From Bacteroidota bacterium (lineage in GTDB: Bacteria > Bacteroidota > Bacteroidia > Flavobacteriales_D > Crocinitomicaceae), in the NCBI GenBank assembly GCA_024280295.1, contig JAJRQK010000039.1, positions 124,001 to 188,000 of the forward strand: a stretch of 64,000 bases of DNA, read 5' to 3'. The notes below the pieces were generated by a model. The model was not told the origin of the DNA. It searched no databases and saw only the letters and a program-made list of their open reading frames with translations. The translations under genes were made by a program, and so were the position numbers. Position 1 is the stretch's first letter. Each line of letters opens with the position of its first letter. This document shows, one piece after another, positions 26,961 to 35,972 of this stretch.

Positions 26961-28556
26961 TTACTTCCTTAATTCCTTCATCGCAACTTTAAAAACAGGA
27001 TCATTCCAGTTGACTACTTGAAAATAACCGTTTTCAGCCCAAAGTTGTCTTGCTATTTCACCTTTTATATCATCCATTATTCGCGACTTACTTACTACTA
27101 GGTCTGCTGACATTACTCCAATTCCAAATTCATCTCTCGCATAATCTGTAAAGCGATTTAGGATTGAGTTTGTGATAACAAACGACTTCACATAAGAACT
27201 TGCAGACTTCCATTTGCTCCTCTTATTTTGGATAAAATCAAATGCGAAAGTGGTAAACACAGGAGAGTACCTTAATCGTGAGAAATAAAAACTCGACCCC
27301 GTAGTATCAATTGGAACAAAAATGTCTGGCATAATACCTCCCCCTCCATAAACTATCCTGCCTTTTGGTGTTCTAAACTTCAACGAATCAGCAAATGATG
27401 TTGAATCTTCTTCGAAGAGTTCTCCGCTATCATAACGAGCCATGTTATCACCATAATATTCTTCAATATTTCCTTCGTACGGCTTTTGAATACACCTTCC
27501 AGTTGGCGTATAATAACGTGCTACAACTAATCGTAAATTGCTGCCGTCATGGAGACTAAAATCTTGCTGCACTAGTCCTTTTCCAAAAGATCGTCTGCCA
27601 ATTATAGTTCCACGGTCATTATCTTGCAAGGCTCCTGCTAATATTTCAGATGCTGATGCTGAAGTTGAGTTGATGAGTACTACAACTTCTGTTTTTTGAA
27701 GACTTCCCATTGGACTACTTCTGTATGTATAATCCTCAACGTGTTCACCTTTTGTAACTACAATAGTCTTTCCTGCCGGTAAAAATTCATCAGCTATTTC
27801 AGTTGCACCTGTTAAGACTCCCCCCCCATTACTTCTGAGATCGAGAATTAATTTCTTCATTCCTTTTCGTTTCAATCGAGCAGTTGCCGAGCGAAATTCG
27901 GAGGATGTCGTTTTTGAAAAATTACTTATGCGAACATATCCTATTGTTTTATCAACCATATAAGATGATATAACTGATGCAATTGGAATTCCTCCACGAA
28001 TGATTTTTTTATTCATTCGCTTACCCTTTCGAAGTAACTTAACTTTGACAGGTGTGTTTTCAATTCCCTTCAACATTTTCATCACATCCTCATTCGATGT
28101 GTTTTCCGATGCAACTTTTTTACCGTCAATCTCTAACAGTTTATCTCCAGCTTTTAACCCGGCACGTTCAGAAGGCGAATTTGGAAGAACACCCGTTATA
28201 CAAATGGTATCTCGAATAATGAAAAACCGAACTCCGACACCACCAAATCGCCCTTCAATTTGTTCATTCATTGCCGACATTTCATCAGCTGACACATAGT
28301 TACTATGAGGATCTAGATTATGTAGAATGTCCCCTATGGTTTGCTCAAAAAGCTTTTCAGCATCCACAGAATCAACATATTCGTGATCTAAAATTTCAAC
28401 AATGTCTCGTATTTTCTGATAGCTTGATCGGTCCGTCTTTAAACCCGAAGGTTCCCCAGGAGAAAACGATCTTCCAAGGTACAATCCTCCAGCCATCATC
28501 ACCGCCATCAACATCGGGATGAGATATGTCAGACTTCTTTTATTTTCCTTCTCCAT
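26961..28556 (-). CDS. S41-family C-terminal processing protease
   Basis: This is a 531-residue protease with an N-terminal membrane anchor (about residues 9-28) and a PDZ domain (about residues 95-180, GVGVRFFIIRD to KVKLLRKG). The S41 domain carries the Ser motif SASASEI near residue 301 and the catalytic Lys in SFGKGLVQQ near residue 326. Relatives trim C-termini of envelope proteins. I use the ATG at 28556 rather than the upstream TTG. It overlaps the end of the dCMP deaminase gene by 17 bases. Confidence 0.93.
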   Translation of the reverse strand: MEKENKRSLTYLIPMLMAVMMAGGLYLGRSFSPGEPSGLKTDRSSYQKIRDIVEILDHEYVDSVDAEKLFEQTIGDILHNLDPHSNYVSADEMSAMNEQIEGRFGGVGVRFFIIRDTICITGVLPNSPSERAGLKAGDKLLEIDGKKVASENTSNEDVMKMLKGIENTPVKVKLLRKGKRMNKKIIRGGIPIASVISSYMVDKTIGYVRISNFSKTTSSEFRSATARLKRKGMKKLILDLRSNGGGVLTGATEIADEFLPAGKTIVVTKGEHVEDYTYRSSPMGSLQKTEVVVLINSTSASASEILAGALQDNDRGTIIGRRSFGKGLVQQDFSLHDGSNLRLVVARYYTPTGRCIQKPYEGNIEEYYGDNMARYDSGELFEEDSTSFADSLKFRTPKGRIVYGGGGIMPDIFVPIDTTGSSFYFSRLRYSPVFTTFAFDFIQNKRSKWKSASSYVKSFVITNSILNRFTDYARDEFGIGVMSADLVVSKSRIMDDIKGEIARQLWAENGYFQVVNWNDPVFKVAMKELRK

Positions 28557-28986
28557 CAAATGGGTTTTCTATTAATTCTGTTTCAACACCTGCGTTTTCT
28601 AAGAAATTGATTCCGCTAGTGTCCTTGTAAGCACTCATGTAGACAACTCTTTCTATTCCCGCTTGTAGCACCAGTTTACTGCAATCCTTACAGGGTGATA
28701 ACGTTAAGTACAGCGTTGCACCTTGACAATCATGGTTTGATTTCGCAACTTTCAGTATTGCATTAGCTTCAGCGTGCAAAACATACCAATGAGTGTCACC
28801 TTCGTCCGTTTCACAGCAATTGTCAAATCCACTTGGGGTACCATTATAACCATCTGAAATGATCATCCCATCCTTGACAATAATAGCTCCAACCTGCTTC
28901 CGTTGACAATGTGATAATTCCGACCACGTTTTTGCCATGCGTAAATAGGCTTTGTCATACCGTAATTGCTTTGCTTGTTCTTTCAT
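28540..28986 (-). CDS. dCMP deaminase (ComEB-like)
   Basis: This 148-residue zinc enzyme turns dCMP into dUMP for thymidylate synthesis. Zinc and catalytic residues are in LHAEANAI (His and Glu) and SPCKDCSK (two Cys). The start region LRMAKTWSELSHCQRKQVGAIIV is typical. It has an exact TAnnTTTG box 15 bases upstream and overlaps the following protease gene, so the two form an operon. Confidence 0.94.
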   Translation of the reverse strand: MKEQAKQLRYDKAYLRMAKTWSELSHCQRKQVGAIIVKDGMIISDGYNGTPSGFDNCCETDEGDTHWYVLHAEANAILKVAKSNHDCQGATLYLTLSPCKDCSKLVLQAGIERVVYMSAYKDTSGINFLENAGVETELIENPFDGEGK

Positions 28987-29001
28987 AGTGTGCTAATCAA
29001 C

Positions 29002-29009
29002 CAAAAGTA
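29002..29009 (-). promoter_or_regulatory. Minus-7 box of the dCMP deaminase-protease operon
   Basis: The minus strand reads TACTTTTG, matching TAnnTTTG, 15 bases upstream of the ATG at 28986. No upstream box is seen at the ideal distance. Confidence 0.5.
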
Positions 29010-29091
29010 ACATTTATAGTTCTTAGAATAGGGATGATTTCACTTAATTTAACGGTTGATTTTGTTCGAAATTTGATCTCGACAGATGTAT

Positions 29092-29763
29092 CTAGTCAAC
29101 GAATTTATAACCAACTCCTCTTACAGAGATAAAATGCACCGGCTGCTTAGGGTCGTCTTCGAAAATTTTACGGAAATTTAGAATGAAATTGTCAATTGTA
29201 CGAGTTGTTGGAAATTGATCCTCCCCCCAAACGCGATCTAGAATTTCATCTCGTGAGACAACTTGACCACGCCGTTCTGTGAAAAGCTGAATTAATGCCA
29301 CCTCTTTTTTAGACAAGGATTGATTTTCATTAGTTTCTTCATTCACTGCTGTGTATGTTTTGAAATCCACCATCATTTTTCCAATCATAACTGTTTCTTC
29401 AACAACTTGATGCGTGAGTACTGCAACTCTCAAGAGTAATTCTTCGAGATCAAAGGGTTTAGGTAGGTAATCATTGGCCCCAGCTTTCAATCCTTCAATT
29501 CTATCAGAGGTCGTTCCTTTAGCAGATAAGAACAATATAGGAACTGATGATGATTTCCGAATCAATTTGCACAACTCAACCCCGTTTATATATGGCAGCA
29601 TGACATCGAGTAAAATTAAATCAAAATCAATTGATTCTTGAAACGACTTTAAAGCATCTCTGCCATCACGAAACACAGACACTTGAAACCCTTCCAACTC
29701 TAAGTTAAGCTGAATCATTTCTGCTATGCTTGACTCGTCTTCAACAACACAAATGTGCTTCAT
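29092..29763 (-). CDS. OmpR-family response regulator (orphan)
   Basis: This is a 223-residue two-domain regulator. The receiver domain (residues 1-120) has the acidic pair near residues 8-9 and the phosphorylated Asp in LILLDVMLPYINGVELC (about residue 54), with conserved Lys in LPKPFDLEELL. The winged-helix DNA-binding domain (about 130-223) has the recognition stretch TTRTIDNFILNFRKIFEDDP and ends RGVGYKF. No histidine kinase gene is next to it in this window. It resembles Bacteroidota RprY-type regulators; its targets are unknown. Confidence 0.92.
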   Translation of the reverse strand: MKHICVVEDESSIAEMIQLNLELEGFQVSVFRDGRDALKSFQESIDFDLILLDVMLPYINGVELCKLIRKSSSVPILFLSAKGTTSDRIEGLKAGANDYLPKPFDLEELLLRVAVLTHQVVEETVMIGKMMVDFKTYTAVNEETNENQSLSKKEVALIQLFTERRGQVVSRDEILDRVWGEDQFPTTRTIDNFILNFRKIFEDDPKQPVHFISVRGVGYKFVD

Positions 29764-29884
29764 TTCTTCAAATTATCTTCCTAAAATATGCTTTCTGTGC
29801 AAAACAGATGTTAATCAACACTAAATTTATCTCAATTGGTTGAAAATTATACCGTTTTTTTAAACCCAAACATTAAATTTCAAG

Positions 29885-29892
29885 TACCTTTG
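29885..29892 (+). promoter_or_regulatory. Minus-7 box of purH
   Basis: TACCTTTG matches TAnnTTTG fully, 34 bases before the purH ATG. This gives a leader of usual length. No purine riboswitch-like structure is apparent in that leader. Confidence 0.55.
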
Positions 29893-29926
29893 CGCTTTCT
29901 TAAGAACTTTCAATTTTTCGTACCAA

Positions 29927-31456
29927 ATGAACCAACGAAAATCAATTAAATCAGCTCTAATTTCAGTTTTTGACAAAGGAGGATTAGCGCCGATTATCGA
30001 AACACTTCACGAGAATGGGGTAACACTTTATTCTACGGGAGGAACACAAGCATTTATTGAAAAGCTTGATATTCCAGTTGAACGAGTAGAAGACTTAACA
30101 TCTTATCCATCAATTCTTGGAGGTCGTGTAAAAACACTTCATCCAAAGGTGTTTGGAGGAATTTTAACTCGAAGAGGGTTTGAAGAAGACGAGGCACATA
30201 TTGCAGAATACGAAATACCCGAAATTGATTTAGTGGTCGTCGATCTTTACCCTTTCGAGGATGCGGTTTCTTCAGAAGCTGATCATGCTGAGATTATTGA
30301 AAAAATTGATATCGGCGGAATCTCGTTAATTAGAGCTGCCGCAAAAAACTACAAAGATGTTGTAATCATTCCTTCGAAAGATCAGTACACTTCGTTTTTG
30401 GATATTATCGCCAATAACGATTGTCAAACAACTCTTGGAGAACGTAAAGATTTTGCACGTGATGCTTTCAATGTTTCATCACATTATGACACACATATTT
30501 TCAGGTATTTCAACAACAACACGAAAGAAACGTTCAAACAATCAATCTTGGAGAATCAAGTATTGAGATATGGTGAAAATCCACATCAAAAAGGCATTTT
30601 CCATGGAGATATGGATGCAATATTTGATAAGTTGCACGGAAAAGAGCTTTCATATAACAACCTATTGGATGTTGATGCAGCGGTAAGCTTAATGGCTGAA
30701 TTTAAAAATGACGATCCGACATTTGCTATTATGAAGCATAACAACGCTTGTGGTATGGCGACAAGATCAACATTGCACCAAGCTTACATTGATGCATTAG
30801 CTGGAGATCCAGTGAGTGCATTTGGAGGAATCTTGGTTGGGAATCGTGAAATTGATCTTGCAACGGCTGAAGAGGTAAATAAACTTTTTTGTGAAGTAGT
30901 GATTGCGCCCAATTATTCTGAGGATGCCTTAGAATTATTGAAGAGCAAGAAAAACAGAATCATACTAATCCAAAAAGAAATTGAGTTTCCTAAACGTCAA
31001 TTCCGCACATTATTAAATGGTGTTCTAGAGCAAGATAAAGACTCAATTATGGAAGTTGCTAGCGACTTAGAACCAAGAACAAAGACATCTCCTACAGATT
31101 CAGAAATTGCAGATTTGTTGTTCGCAAATAAATTGGTGAAACACACAAAATCGAATACAATCGTAATTGCTAAAAACAAACAACTTTTAGCAAGTGGAAC
31201 AGGTCAAACTTCACGAGTTGATGCCTTGCAACATGCAATCCATAAAGCGAAGTCATTTGAGTTTGATTTGAATGGTTCTGTAATGGCGTCTGATGCCTTC
31301 TTTCCATTCCCTGATTGCGTTGAAATTGCTGGAATTGCTGGAATTTCATCCATTATCCAACCTGGAGGGTCCATTAAAGATGAATTATCGATCGATTATT
31401 GCAATAAAAACGACATTTCGATGGTTTTTACAGGAAATAGACATTTTAAACACTAA
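29927..31456 (+). CDS. purH: Bifunctional AICAR transformylase / IMP cyclohydrolase
   Basis: This 509-residue enzyme performs the last two steps of IMP synthesis. The N-terminal MGS-like cyclohydrolase domain (about residues 1-200) shows ALISVFDKGGL and LGGRVKTLHPKVFGGIL. The transformylase domain shows RYGENPHQKG, KHNNACGMA and SDAFFPFPD. Full length and intact. It precedes mreB with an 87-base gap containing a weak terminator, so read-through into mreB is possible. Confidence 0.97.
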   Translation: MNQRKSIKSALISVFDKGGLAPIIETLHENGVTLYSTGGTQAFIEKLDIPVERVEDLTSYPSILGGRVKTLHPKVFGGILTRRGFEEDEAHIAEYEIPEIDLVVVDLYPFEDAVSSEADHAEIIEKIDIGGISLIRAAAKNYKDVVIIPSKDQYTSFLDIIANNDCQTTLGERKDFARDAFNVSSHYDTHIFRYFNNNTKETFKQSILENQVLRYGENPHQKGIFHGDMDAIFDKLHGKELSYNNLLDVDAAVSLMAEFKNDDPTFAIMKHNNACGMATRSTLHQAYIDALAGDPVSAFGGILVGNREIDLATAEEVNKLFCEVVIAPNYSEDALELLKSKKNRIILIQKEIEFPKRQFRTLLNGVLEQDKDSIMEVASDLEPRTKTSPTDSEIADLLFANKLVKHTKSNTIVIAKNKQLLASGTGQTSRVDALQHAIHKAKSFEFDLNGSVMASDAFFPFPDCVEIAGIAGISSIIQPGGSIKDELSIDYCNKNDISMVFTGNRHFKH

Positions 31457-31479
31457 AAACGAACCTTTTTTCGTTTTTT
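31455..31479 (+). terminator. Weak terminator after purH
   Basis: A 9-base AT-rich inverted repeat (AAAAACGAA with TTCGTTTTT) and a T-rich right arm directly follow the purH stop. The stem is weak, so termination may be incomplete. Confidence 0.5.
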
Positions 31480-31532
31480 CAGTATAACTTCGAAGGGGGC
31501 AAGTCATTTAGACTACTGAATTTTTAGCTACG

Positions 31533-31537
31533 AGGAG
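31533..31537 (+). promoter_or_regulatory. Shine-Dalgarno sequence of mreB
   Basis: AGGAG lies six bases before the mreB ATG at 31544. Such a site is rare in this window, where most genes have only A-rich leaders. It suggests unusually strong or specific initiation for MreB, an abundant cytoskeletal protein. Confidence 0.6.
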
Positions 31538-31543
31538 AAAAAA

Positions 31544-32569
31544 ATGGGAATATTAAGCTTTTTAACGCAAGAAATTGCAATCGACTTAGGTACAGCAAAT
31601 ACGCTGATTATTATGAACGACAAAGTAGTCGTTGATGAACCTTCAATTGTTGCGAAAGACATCCAAACAGGTAAAGTTGTCGCCATTGGAAAGAAGGCGC
31701 AACAAATGCATGGAAAAACCCACAAACTTATTGAGACTGTTCGCCCGTTGAGAGATGGAGTTATTGCCGATTTCCAGGCAGCAGAACAAATGATTCGTGG
31801 GATGATCAAGATGATGCAAACCGGTCGAAGTATGTTTACCCCATCTTTGAGAATGGTAATTTGTATTCCTTCGGGAATTACCGAAGTTGAAAAACGTGCC
31901 GTTCGTGATTCTGCGGAACATGCTGGAGCAAAAGAAGTGTATTTGGTTCACGAACCGATGGCTGCAGCAATCGGTATTGGTATCGATGTTGAAGAGCCAA
32001 TGGGCAACATGATCATTGACATAGGAGGAGGAACTTCCGAAATTGCAGTAATTGCCCTAGGCGGAATAGTTTGTGATAAATCTATTCGTGTAGCTGGGGA
32101 TGATTTTACAACGGATATTGAAGAGTACATGCGTCGTCAACACAACATTTTAGTTGGAGAACGAACAGCGGAAGCAATAAAAATCAATGTCGGATCTGCA
32201 CTCTTAGAATTAGATAACCCACCAGCAGACTATGCTGTACAAGGGCGAGATTTGATGACTGGAATCCCAAAGGAAATAATTATTTCATATACTGAAGTTG
32301 CGCACGCCTTAGATAAAACGATTTCGAAAATTGAAGAAGCAATATTAAGTGCATTAGAAATGACTCCCCCTGAGCTTTCAGCAGATATTTACAAAACAGG
32401 AATCTATCTTGCTGGTGGTGGTTCAATGTTGAGAGGGTTAGATAAACGTATTTCGCTAAAGACAAAACTGCCTGTTCATATTGCAGAGGATCCACTCCGA
32501 GCAGTTGCACGTGGAACCTCTATTTGTTTAAAAAACTTAGATCGATTCCAATTCCTTATTAGAGATTAA
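31544..32569 (+). CDS. mreB: Rod shape-determining protein MreB
   Basis: This is a 341-residue actin homologue. Phosphate-1 is seen in AIDLGTANTLI (about residue 13), phosphate-2 in IIDIGGGTSEIAVIALGGIV (about residue 150) and the adenosine motif in GIYLAGGGSMLRGL (about residue 287). It forms membrane-bound filaments that steer the elongasome. It is followed by a terminator and then by mreC with its own promoter, so mreB can be expressed separately. Intact. Confidence 0.97.
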   Translation: MGILSFLTQEIAIDLGTANTLIIMNDKVVVDEPSIVAKDIQTGKVVAIGKKAQQMHGKTHKLIETVRPLRDGVIADFQAAEQMIRGMIKMMQTGRSMFTPSLRMVICIPSGITEVEKRAVRDSAEHAGAKEVYLVHEPMAAAIGIGIDVEEPMGNMIIDIGGGTSEIAVIALGGIVCDKSIRVAGDDFTTDIEEYMRRQHNILVGERTAEAIKINVGSALLELDNPPADYAVQGRDLMTGIPKEIIISYTEVAHALDKTISKIEEAILSALEMTPPELSADIYKTGIYLAGGGSMLRGLDKRISLKTKLPVHIAEDPLRAVARGTSICLKNLDRFQFLIRD

Positions 32570-32587
32570 TTAAACTTAAATTAGTTG

Positions 32588-32623
32588 AAGCCCTCACTAT
32601 TATTTTCGCGAGGGCTTTTTTTT
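32588..32623 (+). terminator. Terminator after mreB
   Basis: An 8-base GC-containing stem (AAGCCCTC with GAGGGCTT) around a 14-base loop is followed by a run of Ts to 32623. It lies 19 bases past the mreB stop and separates mreB from mreC. Confidence 0.8.
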
Positions 32624-32716
32624 ATGAGCAAACGCCACTCAAACAATTTACAGTTCATTAACAATTCTTAGTGGATGAGATCATAAACTCATAGCGCGTT
32701 TCAGCAATTTTTCTCT

Positions 32717-32724
32717 TAGCTTTG
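32717..32724 (+). promoter_or_regulatory. Minus-7 box of the mreCD-mrdA-rodA operon
   Basis: TAGCTTTG matches TAnnTTTG and ends three bases before the mreC ATG at 32728. With the mreB terminator 94 bases upstream, this gives the operon its own promoter. The transcript would start at or near the ATG. Confidence 0.5.
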
Positions 32725-32727
32725 TAT

Positions 32728-33591
32728 ATGCGCAATTTCCTTGCTTTTATTCAACGCTTTCGCGTGATTTTATTTTTTGCTCTTTTGCAAGGTATTGTAC
32801 TGTCTATTTACTTCACGTTCAGCACCTTTCCTCGTTCTCAATATTTGACAACTGCCTCAAGTGTATCGGGAACAATTATGACAGTAAGAAATGATATTAC
32901 TAAACATTTCCGCCTAAGTGATAGCAATAAGAAATTACAATTCGAAAATCAGTGGTTACGTGAACGCTTGAAGGAAAATAAACTGTCAGAATTAGCAGAA
33001 AATGGATTTGATTCTACAATCATTAAAACAGATAAAGAACATTATACTCAACATTTCGAATATATCCCTGGAACGGTTATTAACTCCACGTTCACGAAAC
33101 GAAACAACTACTTCACACTTAATATTGGAACCGCTCAAGGTGTAAAACGTGGCATGGGTGTTATTTCAGATAAAGGCGTGATAGGTGTTGTGCATAATTC
33201 AAGTGAGCATTTTTCTGTTGTGAAATCTTGTTTGGCAAAGGAGATTAACATTGCTGTTGTGATCGAAAACTCAGGAGAACCTGGATTCTTAAAATGGGAC
33301 GGTCACAATGCTCGAAAGGGAAATATGACTGGTGTATCAAATGATCGAGAGATTAAATTATGGTCAAAAATTGTTACCCGTGGCAGTGCTGGAATTTTTC
33401 CAAGAGGATTATCGGTTGGGAAAGTTGCGAAAACTCAAGCGATCGAGGGTCAGCCACTTTGGGATGTAACAGTTCAATATTCCGAAAATTACCGCTCCGT
33501 TCAGTGTGTTTATGTCATAAACAATTTACTAAAGAAAGAGCAACATGAATTAGAGTTAGACGTTCCACCTCAACCCACAGAAGATGAATAG
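32728..33591 (+). CDS. mreC: Rod shape-determining protein MreC
   Basis: This is a 287-residue bitopic membrane protein with a short cytoplasmic tail, one helix (about residues 12-32), a coiled coil (about 60-95) and the periplasmic beta domain. Landmarks of the latter are NIGTAQGVKRGMGVISDKGVIGVV and VTRGSAGIFPRGLSVGKV. It joins MreB to PBP2/RodA. I choose the ATG at 32728 over the upstream TTG, which lies inside the promoter box. It overlaps mreD by 8 bases. Confidence 0.94.
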   Translation: MRNFLAFIQRFRVILFFALLQGIVLSIYFTFSTFPRSQYLTTASSVSGTIMTVRNDITKHFRLSDSNKKLQFENQWLRERLKENKLSELAENGFDSTIIKTDKEHYTQHFEYIPGTVINSTFTKRNNYFTLNIGTAQGVKRGMGVISDKGVIGVVHNSSEHFSVVKSCLAKEINIAVVIENSGEPGFLKWDGHNARKGNMTGVSNDREIKLWSKIVTRGSAGIFPRGLSVGKVAKTQAIEGQPLWDVTVQYSENYRSVQCVYVINNLLKKEQHELELDVPPQPTEDE

Positions 33592-34099
33592 GATTTTTAG
33601 ACAGGTTGCGCTATTCATTTTCTTCATTTTTGCGCAAGTACTAGTACTTAATAATGTTGAGCTAGGAGGGGGAACACAGATAATGATCTATCCATTGTTT
33701 GTTCTTCTTCTTCCTGTTGGAATAAACATCTTCCTGCTACTTTCCCTCTCTTTTCTCTTAGGGCTTTCGATTGATGCAATGTCAAATACTTATGGATTAC
33801 ATGCTTCAGCCTTAATCGTTGTAGCATTTTTACGCCCAATTATTTTCAGATTTACAGCTCCAAGAGATGGTTACGAGCAAGTTTCTGCAACTAACATTCA
33901 CGTTATGGGAATCTCATGGACGCTTCGAACGTTAGGACTTCTTCTATTAATTCATCATTTTTGGTTCTTTCTTCTTGAATTATTCAAATTAGATGAGATT
34001 CTTTATTTAATACAAAAAACGATGTTAAGTCTTCCTATGTCTTTTGTGATTTGTCTCTTATTGCAATACCTCTTTATCAAGAAGCCAAAAGCATCATGA
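33584..34099 (+). CDS. mreD: Rod shape-determining protein MreD
   Basis: This is a 171-residue membrane protein with five to six helices, lying between mreC and mrdA with overlaps on both sides (8 bases and an ATGA). Sequence conservation of MreD is low. The assignment rests on position, length and topology, and on the segment LGLSIDAMSNTYGLHASALIVVAFLRP, which resembles the MreD core. Confidence 0.9.
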   Translation: MNRIFRQVALFIFFIFAQVLVLNNVELGGGTQIMIYPLFVLLLPVGINIFLLLSLSFLLGLSIDAMSNTYGLHASALIVVAFLRPIIFRFTAPRDGYEQVSATNIHVMGISWTLRTLGLLLLIHHFWFFLLELFKLDEILYLIQKTMLSLPMSFVICLLLQYLFIKKPKAS

Positions 34100-35972
34100 A
34101 TTTTGATTCACGTAAATATGTAATTATAACGTTTTTTGTCCTTACTGGGATTCTTTACGTCAGTAAGCTATTCTACATGCAGGTTCTTGACGATTCATGG
34201 AAGTTAAGAGCCCAGCAAATTGCAGAACATCGTAGAGAGATCACACCACCAAGAGCAGTTGTTTTTGATAGAAACGGTGTAAAGGTTGTCGAAAACAAGA
34301 CCTATTACAACTTAATGATGGTTGAGGCTGATGTGAGTGAGGACATGGATACGTTAGCTTTTGCTAAACTGATTGGTTGGACAAAACAAGAGATTATCGA
34401 TCGTTATAAAGCCATTGTGAAGGGTGAAGGAACATACACAGATCCATTCACGAAGAAAGTCACAAAAAACTATCAAGAAGTCCGACCGTACCCATTTATA
34501 AAGGAATTAACCGACGATGAAATGTCCAAAATTGTTCCGCATCTCGAAAATTTCCCTGGATTTTATGAAGAAGTAGCAAGTATGCGGAACTACCCTTTTG
34601 CAAATGGTGCTAACATCCTTGGCTATTTGACGGAAGCAACACGTGAAGAGGTTGATAACGATCCGTTTATCGTCCAGGGGATAAGATCGGAAGATCTGGA
34701 ATTGAACGTTATTATGAAAATCAGTTCCGCGGTTTCAAAGGCGTAAAGTACATCGTTCGCTCTGCTAGAATGAATGCTGTCGGATCATTTGAAGATGGCA
34801 AGTATGACACAACAGCATTGCAAGGTCAGCCAATTCATCTTGGATTGGATATAAAACTTCAAGAGTACGGTGAAAAATTATTGCAGAATAAAAAAGGCTG
34901 TATCGTTGCAATTGATCCGTCAACAGGTGAGATTCTTGCTTTGGTTTCCGCGCCAACATACGACCCTAATTTACTCGTTGGGAATAAGAAAATTCGAGCC
35001 AATTATCCCACTTTATTGAAAGACATGAATAAGCCGCTTTTTCCGCGACCTTTAGCGTCTGAATATATGCCCGGATCAACTTTCAAACTTCTTCAGTCAC
35101 TCATTGGAATGCAGGAGGGTGTTATTACGAAAAACTCTGGTTTTCCTTGTAATAAGAGTGTAGTTGGTTGTCACAATCATCCGTCTGCACAAAACGTAAC
35201 CCAAGCAGTGAAGATGTCCTGCAATCCATACTTTTATGCAGTAACCCGACGAATCATACAGCAAGGAAAAAAGAAAAGTAGTTTTGAAGATTCTGAAATT
35301 GGGCTTCAAATTTGGGCAGATTATATGCATAGCTTCGGGCTTGGGGTCAGGCTCGATACTGATATCACGGGTTTACGTGCGGGAAACATTCCCGACCCCG
35401 CTTACTACGATCGATGGAGGGGTAAAGGTGCGTGGAAATTCTCAGGAATTCGCTCGATATCAATAGGACAAGGAGAAGTTCAGTTAACACCTTTACAGCT
35501 GGCTAATGTTGCTTCAATTATGGCAAACCGTGGTTGGTATTATACACCTCATTTTGTGAAATCAATTGGTGATCAAGGTCCCCTCGATAAGTATCGGAAA
35601 AAGAACTACACCATGGTGAATGCAGAACATTTTTTACCGGTGGTTGAAGGAATGCGTGGATGTGTCCATGACCCTGGTGGAACAGCAAGATTAGCAAGAA
35701 TAGATGGAATAACTCTTTGCGGTAAAACAGGAACTGTCGAGAATTATATCCATGGAGTAAAACAGAAAAACCATTCGGTATTTATTGCTTTTGCCCCGAT
35801 GGATAACCCAAAAATTGCAATTGCCGTTTTTATAGAAAATGCTGGCGGAGGTGGAGGAACATGGGCTGCTCCAACTGCAAGTCTTATGATTGAAAAGTTC
35901 TTAAACGGCGAGGTTAAAAGTACTGCCAAAGAAAAGCGCATTATGGATGCTAAATTATCGAACTGGGAATGA
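34096..35972 (+). pseudogene. mrdA: Penicillin-binding protein 2 (elongasome transpeptidase), one-base frameshift
   Basis: The gene opens at an ATG overlapping the mreD stop and reads normally for 191 codons (membrane anchor at about residues 8-27, then the N-terminal pedestal). At 34666-34668 the frame is lost: codons continue in the old frame to a TAA at 34746. The expected PBP2 sequence (YRPGDKIGRSGIERYYENQ, then FRGFKGVKYIVRSAR) continues in the next frame from 34668. Restoring one T to the TTT run gives an uninterrupted 625-residue protein with the serine motif PGSTFKL near residue 328, SCN in KMSCNPYFY, and GKTGTVEN. The downstream 400-codon part alone lacks a membrane anchor. Either a sequencing deletion or a true mutation; the residues after the break show no decay. 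Confidence 0.93.

Noticed and set aside
34660-34680. Programmed ribosomal frameshifting in mrdA.
   Set aside because: The site has only a TTT triplet, no slippery heptamer, no nearby stem or stop arrangement typical of a recoding signal, and PBP2 genes are not known to use frameshifting.
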